NCBI GenBank assembly: GCA_051530055.1
Contig: CM121342.1
Location: 12,400,001 to 12,464,000 of the forward strand
Direction of reading: 5' to 3'
Length of the DNA stretch: 64,000 nt
Source of the DNA: Neoechinorhynchus agilis
Taxonomy: Eukaryota; Acanthocephala
Positions 50,124 to 61,238 of the stretch are shown piece after piece. Position 1 is the stretch's first letter; every line of letters starts with the position of its first letter. Under the pieces are notes generated by a model, which saw nothing but the letters and a program-made list of their open reading frames with translations, did not search any database and was not told the origin of the DNA. The position numbers were made by a program, and so were the translations under genes.

Positions 50124-53100
50124 AAAAACGCATTTTATACATGAGAGAAATCGTTTGTCCAACGTTTGTTTTTGGTTTGGATCACCCGGCCACCAGGATA
50201 AAAGTATGAAACTAAATAAAGTGCCGTAAAACGAAAAATAAAGATTGCCTACGAAAGCTAAGATCTAACGCCGACAAATGAAACGCTCAACAATGGCCAT
50301 CGAAAACCATTTAAAGAAAAAGTAAACAATAACGAACGCAAAGTTGGCGATTGTTTAGAAAATGTTAAAAAAATGCCTCAGAAAACGCATTTTATACATG
50401 AGAGGAATCGTTTGTCCAAGGTTTGTTTTTAATTTGGATAACCCGGCCACCAGGATAAAAGTATGAAACTAAATAAAGTGCCGTAAAACGAAAAATAAAG
50501 ATTGCCTACGAACGCTAAGATCTAACGACGACAAATAAAATGCTCAACAATGGCCACCGAATACCATTTAAAGAAATAGTAAATCATAACGAACGCAAAG
50601 TTGACGATTGTTGATAAAATGTTAAAAAAGTGCCTCAGAAAACGCATTTTATACATGAGAGAAATCGTTTGTCCAAGGTTTGTTTTTGGTTTGGATCACC
50701 CGGCCACAAGAATAAAAGTATGAAACTAAATAAAGTGCCGTAAAACGAAAAATAAAGATTTCCCACGAACGCTAAGATCTAACGCCGACAAATGAAATGC
50801 TCAACAATGGCCATCGAAAACCATTTAAAGAAATAGTAAACAATAATGAATGCAAAGTTGACGATTGTTTAGAAAATGTTAAAAAAGTGCCTCAGAAAAC
50901 GAATTTTATACATGAGAGAAATCGTTTGTCCAAGGTTTGTTTTTGGTTTGGATAACCCGGCCACCAGGATAAAAGTATGAAACTAAATAAAGTGCCGTAA
51001 AACGAAAAATAAAGATTGCCTACGAACGCTAAGATCTAACGACGACAAATAAAATGCTCAACAATGGCCATCGAAAACCATTTAAAGAAATAGTAAACAA
51101 TAACGAACGCAAAGTTGACGATTGTTTAGAAAATGTAAAAAAGTGCCTCAGAAAACGCATTTTATACATGAGAGAAATCGTTTGTCCAAGGTTTGTTTTT
51201 GGTTTGGATCACCCGGCCACAGATAAAGTATGAAACTAAATAAGTGCCGTAAAACGAAAAATAAAGATTCACGAACGCTAAGATCTAACGCGACAAATGA
51301 AATGCTCAACAATGGCCATCGAACCATTTAAAGAAATAGTAAAATAAGAAGCAAAGTTGCGATGTTAAAATGTTAAAAAGTGCCTCAGAAAACGATTTTA
51401 TACATGAGAGAAATCGTTTGTCCAAGGTTGTTTTTGGTTTGGATTAAAAGTATGAAACTAAATAAAGTGCCGTAAAACGAAAAATAAAGATTTCCCACGA
51501 ACGCTAAGATCTAACGCCGACAAATGAAATGCTCAACCATGGCCATCGAAAACCATTTAAAGAAATAGTAAACAATAATGAATGCAAAGTTGACGATTGT
51601 TGATAAAATGTTAAAAAAGTGCCTCAGAAAACGAATTTTATACATGAGAGAAATCGTTTGTCCAAAATTTGTTTTTGGTTTGGATAACCCGGCCACCAGG
51701 ATAAAAGTATGAAACTAAATAAAGTGCCGTAAAACGAAAAATAAAGATTGTCAACGAACGCTATGATCTAACGCCGACAAATGAAATGCTCAACAATGGC
51801 CATCGAAAACCATTTAAAGAAAAAGCAAACAATAACGAACGCAAAGTTGGCGATTGTTCAAAAAATGTTTAAAAAGTGCCTAAGAAAACGCATTTTATAT
51901 ATGAGAGAAATCGTTTGTCCGAGGATTGTTTTAGGTTTGGATCACCCGGCCACCAGGATAAAAGTATGAAACTAAATAAAATGCTGTAAAACGAAAAATA
52001 AAGATTGCCTACGAACGCTAAGATCTTACGCCGACCAATGAAATGCTCAACAATGGCCATCGAAAAGCAATCAAAGAAACAGTAAACAATAATGAATGCA
52101 AAGCAGGCGATGGTTTAGAAAATGTTAAAAAAAGTGCCTCAGAAAACGCATTTTATATATGAGAGAAATCGTTTGTTAAAGGAATGTTTTTGGCTTGGAT
52201 AACCCGGCCACCAGGATAAAAGTATGAAACTAAATAAAGTGCCGTAAAACGAAAAATAAAGATTGCCTACGAACGCTAAGATCTAACGCCGACAAATGAA
52301 GTGCTCAACAATGGCCATCGATAACCATTTAAAGAAATAGTAAACAATAACGAACGCAAAGTTGGCGATTGTTTAGAAAATGTTAAAAAGTGCCTCAGAA
52401 AACGAATTTTACACATGAGAGAAATCGTTTGTCCAAGGTTTGTTTTTTGTTTGGATAACCCGCCCACCAGGATAAAAGTATGAAACTAAATAAAGTGCCG
52501 TAAAACGAGAAATAAAGATTGCCTACGAACGCTATGATCTAACGCCGAGAAATGAAATGCTCAACAATGGCCATCGAAAACCATTTAAAGAAAAAGTAAA
52601 CAATAATGAATGCAAAGCTGGCGATTGTTTAGAAAATGTTAAAAAAGTGCCTCAGAAAACGCATTTTATACATGACAGAAATCGTTTGTCCAAGGTTTGT
52701 TTTTGGTTTGAATCACCCGGCCACCAGGATAAAAGTATGAAACTAAATCAGGTGCCGTAAAACGAAAAATAAAGATTTCCTACGAATGCTAAGATCTAAC
52801 GCCGACAAATGAAATGCTCAACAATGGCCATCGAAAACCATTTAAAGAAATAGTAAACAATAATGAATGCAAAGCTGGCGATTGTTTAGAAAATGTTAAA
52901 AAAAGTGCCTCAGAAAACGAATTTTATATATGAGAGAAATCGTTTGTCCGAGGATTGTTTTAGGTTTGGATAACCCGGCCACTAGGATAAAAGTATGAAA
53001 CTAAATAAAATGCCGTAAAACGAAAAATAAAGATTGCCTACGTACGCTAAGATCTAACGCCGACAAATGAAATGCTCAACAATGGCCATCGATAACCATT

Positions 53101-56100
53101 TAAAGAAATAGTAAACAATAACGAACGCAAAGTTGGGGATTGTTTAGAAAATGTTAAAAAGTTCCTCAGAAAACGAATTTTATACATGAGAGAAATCGTT
53201 TGTCCAAGGTTTGTTTTTGGTTTGGATAACCCGCCCACCAGGATAAAAGTATGAAACTAAATAAGGTGCCGTAAAACGAGAAATAAAGATTGCCTACGAA
53301 CGCTATGATCTAACGCCGACAAATGAAATGCTCAACAATGGCCATCGAAAACCATTTAAAGAAAAAGTAAACAATAATGAATGCAAAGCTGGCGATTGTT
53401 TAGAAAATGTAAAAAAAGTGCCTCAGAAAACGCATTTTATATATGAGAGGAATCGTTTGTCCAAGGTTTGTTTTTGGTTTCGATCACCCGGCCACCAGGA
53501 TAAAAGTATGAAACTAAATAAAGTGCCGTAAAACGAAAAATAAAGATTGCCTACGAACGCTAAGATCTAACGCCGACAAATGAAATGCTCAACAATGGCC
53601 ACCGACTACCACTTAAAGAAATAGTAAACAATAACGAACGCAAAGTTCGCGATTGTTTAGAAAATGTTAAAAAAGTGCCTCAGAAAACGAATTTTATACA
53701 TGAGAGAAATCGTTTGTCCAAGGTTTGTTTTTGGTTTGGATCACCCGGCCACCAGGATAAAAGTATGAAACTAAATAAAGTGCCGTAAAACGAAAAATAA
53801 AGATTGCCTACGAACGCTAAGATCTAACACCGACAAATGAAATGCTCAACAATGGCCATCGATAACCATTTAAAGAAATAGTAAACAATAACGAACGCAA
53901 AGTTGGCGATTGTTTAGAAAATGTTAAAAAGTGCCTCAGAAAACGAATTTTATACATGAGAGAAATCGTTTGTCCAAGGTTTGTTTTTGGTTTGGATAAC
54001 CCGCCCACCAGGATAAAAGTATGAAACTAAATAAAGTGCCGTAAAACGAGAAATAAAGATTGCCTACGAACGCTATGATCTAACGCCGACAAATGAAATG
54101 CTCAACAATGGCCATCGAAAACAATTTAAAGAAAAAGTAAACAATAATGAATGCAAAGCTGGCGATTGTTTAGAAAATGTTAAAAAAATGCCTCAGAAAA
54201 CGAATTTTATATATGAGAGAAATCGTTTGTCCGAGGATTGTTTTAGGTTTGGATAACCCGGCCACTAGGATAAAAGTATGAAACTAAATAAAATGCCGTA
54301 AAACGAAAAATAAAGATTGCCTACGTACGCTAAGATCTAACGCCGACAAATCAAATGCTCAACAATGGCCATCGATAACCATTTAAAGAAATAGTAAACA
54401 ATAACGAACGCAAAGTTGGGGATTGTTTAGAAAATGTTAAAAAGTGCCTCAGAAAACGAATTTTATACATGAAATCGTTTGTCCAAGGTTTGTTTTTTTG
54501 GTTTACTGACGGATAACCCGCCCACCAGGATAAAAGTGAAACTAAATAAGGTGCCGTAAAACGAGAAATAAAATTGCCTACGAACGCTATGATCTAACGC
54601 CGACAAATGCTCAACAATGGCCATCGAAAACCATTTAAAGAAAAAGTAAACAATAATGAATGCAAAGCTGGCGATTGTTTAGAAAATGTAAAAAAAAGTG
54701 CCTCAGAAAACGCATTTTATATATGAGAGGAATCGTTTGTCCAAGGTTTGTTTTTGGTTTCGATCACCCGGCCACCAGGATAAAAGTATGAAACTAAATA
54801 AAGTGCCGTAAAACGAAAAATAAGGATTTGCTACGAACGCTAAGATCTAACGCCGACCAATGAAATGCTCAACAATGGCCATCGAAAACCATTTAAAGAA
54901 ATAGTAAACAATAACGAACGCAAAGTTCGCGATTGTTTAGAAAATGTTAAATAAGTGCCTCAGAAAACGAATTTTATACATGAGAGAAATCGTTTGTCCA
55001 AGGTTTGTTTTTGGTTTGAATCACCCGGCCACCAGGATAAAAGTATGAAACTAAATAAGGTGCCGTAAAACGAAAAATAAAGATTTCCTACGAATGCTAA
55101 GATCTAACGCCGACCAATGAAATGCTCAACAACGGCCATCGATAACCAATTAAAGAAATAGTAAACAATAATGAATGCAAAGCTGGCGATTGTTTAGAAA
55201 ATGTTAAAAAAAGTGCCTCAGAAAACGCATTTTATATATGAGAGAAATCGTTTGTCCAAGGTTTGTTTTTGGTTTGGATAACCCGGCCACCAGGATAAAA
55301 GCATGAAACTAAATAAAGTGCCGTAAAACGAAAAATAAAGATTGCCTACGAACACTAAGATCCAACGCCGACAAATGAAATGCTCAACAATGGCCATCGA
55401 TAACCATTTAAAGAAATAGTAAACAATAACGAACGCAAAGTTGGCGATTGTTTAGAAAATGTTAAAAAAGTGCCTCAGAAAACGCATTTTATATATGAGA
55501 GAAATCGTTTGTCCAAGGATTGTTTTAGGTTTGGATCACCCGGCCACCAGGATAAAAGTATGAAACTAAATAAAGTGCCGTAAAACGAAAAATAAAGATT
55601 GTCTACGAACGATAAGATCTAACGCCGACAAATGAAATGCTCAACAATGGCCATCGATAACCATTTAAAGAAATAGTAAACAATAACGAACGCAAAGTTG
55701 GCGATTGTTTAGAAAATGTTAAAAAAGTGCCTCAGAAAACGCATTTTATATATGAGAGAAATCGTTTGTCCAAGGATTGTTTTAGGTTTGGATCACCCGG
55801 CCACCAGGATAAAAGTATGAAACTAAATAAAATGCTGTAAAACGAAAAATAAAGATTGTCTACGAACGCTATGACCTAACGCCGACCAATGAAATGCTCA
55901 ACAATGGCCATCGAAAACCATTTAAAGAAATAGTAAACAATAATGAATGCAAAGCAGGCAATTGTTTAGAAAATGTTAAAAAAAGTGCTTCAGAAAACGC
56001 ATTTTATATATGAGAGAAATCGTTTGTTAAAGGAATGTTTTTGGTTTGGATCACCCGGCCACCATTATAAAAGTATGAAACTAAATAAAGTGCCGTAAAA

Positions 56101-59100
56101 CGAAAAATAAAGATTTCCTACGGACGCTAAGATCTAACGCCGACCAATGAAATGCTCAACAATGGCCATCGAAAACCATTTAAAGAAAAAGTAAACAATA
56201 ACGAACGCAAAGTTGGCGATTGTTTAGAAAATGTTAAAAAAAGTGCATCAGAAAACGAATTTTATACATGAAAAGGAGAAATCGTTTGTCGAAGGTTTGT
56301 TTGGTTTGGATAACCCGCCCACCAGGATAAAAGTATGAAACTAAATAAAGTGCCGTAAAACGAAAAATAAGGTCTACGAACGCTATGATCTAACGCCGAC
56401 AAATGAAATGCTCAACAATGGCCATCGATAACCATTTAAAGAAATAGTAAACAATAACGAACGCAAAGTTGGCGATTGTTTAGAAAATGTTAAAAAGTGC
56501 ATCAGAAAACGAATTTTATACATGAGAGAAATCGTTTGTCGAAGGTTTGTTTTTGGTTTGGATAACCCGCCCACCAGGATAAAAGTATGAAACTAAATAA
56601 AGTGCCGTAAAACGAAAAATAAAGATTGTCTACGAACGCTATGATCTAACGCCGACAAATGAAATGCTCAACAATGGCCATCGAAAACCATTTAAAGAAA
56701 TAGTAAACAATAATGAATGCAAAGCTGGCGATTGTTTAGAAAATGTTAAAAAAAGTGCCTCAGAAAAGGCATTTTATATATTAGAGAAATCGTTTGTATA
56801 AGGTTTGCTTTTGGTTTGGATCACCCGGCCACCAGGATAAAAGTATGAAACTAAATAAATTGCCGTAAAACGAGAAATAAAGATTGCCTACGAACGCTAT
56901 GATCTAACGCCGACAAATGAAATGCTCAACAATGGCCATCGAAAACCATTTAAAGAAAAAGTAAACAATAACGAACGCAAAGTTGGCGATTGTTTATAAA
57001 ATGTTAAAAAAGTGCCTCAGAAAACGAATTTTATATATGAGAGAAATCGTTTGTCCGAGGATTGTTTTAGGTTTGGATAACCCGGCCACCAGGATAAAAG
57101 TATGAAACTAAATAAAATGCCGTAAAACGAAAAATAAAGATTGCCTACGAAGGCTAAGATCTAACGCCGACCAATGAAATGCTACACAATGGCCATCGAA
57201 AACCATTTAAAGAAATAGTAAACAATAATGAATGCAAAGCAGGCGATTGTTTAGAAAATGTTAAAAAAAGTGCCTCAGAAAACGCATTTTATATATGAGA
57301 GAAATCGTTTGTTAAAGGAATGGGTTTGGCTTGGATAACCCGGCCACCAGGATAAAAGTATGAAACTAAATAAAGTGCCGTAAAACGAGAAATAAAGATT
57401 GCCTACGAACGCTATGATCTAACGCCGACAAATGAAATGCTCAACAATGGCCATCGAAAACCATTCAAAGAAAAAGTAAACAATAATGAACGCAAAGTTG
57501 GCGATTGTTTAGAAAATGTAAAAAAAAGTGCCTCAGAAAACGCATTTTATATATGAGAGGAATCGTTTGTCCAAGGTTTGTTTTTGGTTTGGATAACCCG
57601 CCCACCAGGATAAAAGTATGAAACTAAATAAAGTGCCGTAAAACGAGAAATAAAGATTGCCTACGAACGCTATGATCTAACGCCGACAAATGAAATGCTC
57701 AACAATGGCCATCGAAAACCATTTAAAGAAAAAGTAAACAATAATGAATGCAAAGCTGGCGATTGTTTAGAAAATGTAAAAAAAAGTGCCTCAGAAATCG
57801 CATTTTATATATGAGAGAAATCGTTTGTCCAAGGTTTGTTTTTGGTTTGGATAACCCGGCCACCAGGATAAATGTATGAAACTAAATAAAGTGCCGTAAA
57901 ACGAAAAATAAAGATTGCCTACGAACGCTATGATCTAACGCCGACAAATGAAATGCTCAACAATGGCCATCGAAAACCATTTAAAGAAATAGTAAACAAT
58001 AACGAACGCAAAGTTGGCGATTGTTTAGAAAATGTTAAAAAGTGCCTCAGAAAACGAATTTTATACATGAGAGAAATCGCTTGTCCAAAGTTTGCTTTTG
58101 GTTTGGATAACCCGGCCACCAGGATAAAAGTATGAAACTAAATAAAGTGCCGTAAAACGAGAAATAAAGATTGCCTACGAACGCTATGATCTAACGCCGA
58201 CAAATGAAATGCTCAACAATGGCCATCGAAAACCATTTAAAGAAAAAGGCAAACAATAACGAACGCAAAGTTGGCGATTGTTTAGAAAATGTTAAAAAGT
58301 GCCTCAGAAAACGAATTTTATACATGAGAGAAATCGTTTGTCCGAGGATTGTTTTAGGTTTGGATCACCCGGCCACCAGGATAAAAGTATGAAACTAAAT
58401 AAAATGTCCTAAAACGAAAAATAAAGATTGCCTACGAAGGCTAAGATCTTACGCCGACCAATGAAATGCTCAACAATGGCCATCGAAAACCATTTAAAGA
58501 AATAGTAAACAATAATGAATGCAAAGCTGGCGATTGTTTAGAAAATGTTAAAAAAAGTGCCTCAGAAAACGCATTTTATATATGAGAGAAATCGTTTGTT
58601 AAAGGATTGTTTTTGGTTTGGATTACCCGGCCACCAAGATAAAAGTATGAAACTAAATAAAGTGCCGTAAAACGAAAAATAAAGATTGCCTACGAACGCT
58701 AAGATCTAACGCCGACAAATGAAATGCTCAACAATGGCCACCGAATACCATTTAAAGAAATTGTAAACAATAACGAACGCAAAGTTGGCGATTGTTTAGA
58801 AAATGTTAAATAGTGCCTCAGAAAACGAATTTTATACATGAGAGAAATCGTTTGTTCAAGGTTTGTTTTTGGTTTGGATAACCCGGCCACCAGGAAAAAA
58901 GCATGAAACTAAATAAAGTGCCGTAAAACGAAAAATAAAGATTGTCTACGAACGCTATGATCTAACGCCGACAAATGAAATGCTCAACAATGGCCATCGA
59001 AAACCATTTAAAGAAAAAGTAAACAATAACGAACGCAAAGTTGGCGATTGTTTATAAAATGTTAAAAAAGTGCCTATGAAAACGCATTTTATATATGAAA

Positions 59101-60452
59101 GAAATCGTTTGTTAAAGGAATGTTTTTGGCTTGGATAACCCGGCCACCAGGATAAAAGTATTCAACTAAATAAAGTGTCGTAAAATGAAAAATAAAGATT
59201 TCCTGCGAACGCTAAGATCTAACGCCGACAAATGAAATGCTCAACAATGGCCATCGAAAACCATTTAAAGAAATAGTAAACAATAATGAATGCAAAGTTG
59301 GCGATTGTTTAGAAAATGTTAAAAAAGTGCCTCAGAAAACGAATTTTATACATGAGAGAAATCGTTTGTCCAAGGTTTGTTTTTGGTTTGAATCACCCGG
59401 CCACCAGGATAAAAGTATGAAACTAAATAAGGTGCCGTAAAGCAAAACCACGAATGCTAATATCTAACGCCGACAAATGAAATGCTCAACAATGGCCATC
59501 GACAACCATTTAAAGAAATAGTAAACAATAATGAATGCAAAGTTGACGATTGTTGATAAAATGTTAAAAAAGTGCCTCAGAAAACGCATTTTATACATGA
59601 GAGAAATCGTTTGTCCAAGGTTTGTTTTTGGTATGGATCACCCGGCCACCAGGATAAAAGTATGACACCAGGATAAAAGTATGCAACTAAATAAAGTGCC
59701 GTAAAACGAAAAATAAAGATTGCCTACGAACACACTAAGATCAACGCCGACAAATGAAATGCTCAGCAATGGCCATCGAAAACCATTTAAAGAAAAAGTA
59801 AAAGCAATAACGATCCAAAGTTAGCGATTGATGAAAAATGTTAAAATGCCTCAAATATATGAAGGCGTTTGTCCAAGGATTGTTTTAGGTTTGGATCACC
59901 CGGCCACCAGGATAAAAGTATGAAACTAAATAAAATGCCGTAAAACGAAAAATAAAGATTGCCTACGAACGCTAAGAACTAACGCCGACCAATGAAATGC
60001 TCAACAATGGCCATCGAAAACCATTTAAAGAAATAGTAAACAATAATGAATGCAAAGCTGGCGATTGTTTAGAAAATGTTAAAAAAAGTGCCTCAGAAAA
60101 GGCATTTTATATATTAGAGAAATCGTTTGTCCAAGGTTTGTTTTTGGTTTCGATCACCCGGCCACCAGGATAAAAGTATGAAACTAAATAAAGTGCCGTA
60201 AAACGAAAAATAAAGATTGTCTACGAACGCTAAGATCTAACGCCGACAAATGAAATGCTAAACAATGGCCACCGACAACCACTTAAAGAAATAGTAAACA
60301 ATAACGAACGCAAAGTTCGCGATTGTTTAGAAAATGTTAAAAAAGTGCCTCAGAAAACGCATTTTATACATGACAGAAATCGTTTGTCCAAGGTTTGTTT
60401 TTGGTTCGGATCACCCGGCCACCAGGATAAAAGTATGAGTAAATAAAGTGCC
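50124..60452. repeat. 257-bp satellite array, about 40 monomers, with five-monomer higher-order period
   Basis: Monomers of 257 bp are repeated head to tail (for example aatgctcaacaatggcc at 53326, 53583 and 53840). Monomers differ by a few percent to over ten percent; some in 51.2-51.45, 54.46-54.6 and 59.65-59.87 kb are shortened or jumbled. Variant monomers recur at about 1280-1285 bp: the gtccgaggattg and ttaaagg types at 55770/56025, 57050/57310 and 58340/58590, and a distinct block at 53326 repeated at 54607. Short frames of 60-67 codons on both strands are incidental, since 257 is not a multiple of three. Such arrays are typical of heterochromatin or centromeres. Confidence 0.93.
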
Positions 60453-60512
60453 ACCTTAAATCTAACTTCCCACAATTTAAATTTTTTGTTCTTATACGTC
60501 ATGAAATCACCC

Positions 60513-60791
60513 TCACAAATGTTGCTCTTCTCTTAGTCGTTTGATGGAGCTCCTTACGGTTATAGCCGACGGCGTGGTTAACGAATAAGCTCCACCGGCC
60601 ATAACTTTTTTGCATGCTTTGCATTTCCATATTCCGACACAAGTCCTACGCATCTGGTTCTTCCCACAAAAGACGCAAGCGTACCGAGTCCGTTGACTAA
60701 TCTCGATTTTCTTAATGGCCTTTCTTAGTGACGCACCATAGCGGGTCCCGTATTTGCCGACAATTCCAACTTTGCGGGTCCTCTTTGCCAT
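60513..60791 (-). CDS. RPL37A: 60S ribosomal protein eL43 (L37a)
   Basis: Intronless, 92 residues, exactly the animal length. It starts [19 protein letters not shown], has the zinc ribbon CVFCGKNQM and [13 protein letters not shown] (two CxxC pairs) and ends near IKRLRE. It is a structural component of the large ribosomal subunit. Its stop lies 61 bp from the satellite end, so an essential gene adjoins the array. Confidence 0.97.
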   Translation of the reverse strand: MAKRTRKVGIVGKYGTRYGASLRKAIKKIEISQRTRYACVFCGKNQMRRTCVGIWKCKACKKVMAGGAYSLTTPSAITVRSSIKRLREEQHL

Positions 60792-61238
60792 TTGAACGCA
60801 AAATCGGTGTTTTTGTATGGCCCGCGAAGGGAACTAGATGAAGATTTTCGTTTCGTTAAAACACGGAAGAATTTTGTGTTTGTCATCCTTTACAGTGAAA
60901 GGTTCGGGAAGCGTAGTGATTTGCTTTATTAGTGGTTGCATTTCAACTCTCATTTTCTTGAATAATTTTTGTGCTGAAATGATTGGTATCAGTTTTTAGA
61001 ATTTCTGTAACCAATCTTTAATTGCGCTAGTCATACGGTTATGTTTTAGGAAAATCGTGAACATTTTTTGCTTATGATAATTAAACTGGTTATTTTTTGT
61101 TAGCTTATAAGTTTGTTTTTATATTATTCCGGTCCACCTAATGCCGACAAATCATTTTTTAACAATATGTAGCTAAGATGTGCTATTTTAAGTTTTGCTT
61201 TACGTTGTGGTTTTTCATTATTCAATTGCATTTAGAAA
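60792..61238. other. Divergent promoter region of RPL37A and POLR1B
   Basis: No gene. The 447 bp separate the divergent starts of two genes for ribosome production, a possible shared control region. No clear TATA is seen. Confidence 0.5.

Noticed and set aside
50280-60446. Repeated 60-67-codon open frames on both strands in the satellite
   Set aside because: They occur at fixed monomer positions, 257 bp is not a multiple of three, and they are lost in many monomers. They are by-products of the repeat.
50124-60452. CRISPR-like array
   Set aside because: There is no short repeat with unique spacers; the whole 257-bp unit repeats, and the genome is eukaryotic.
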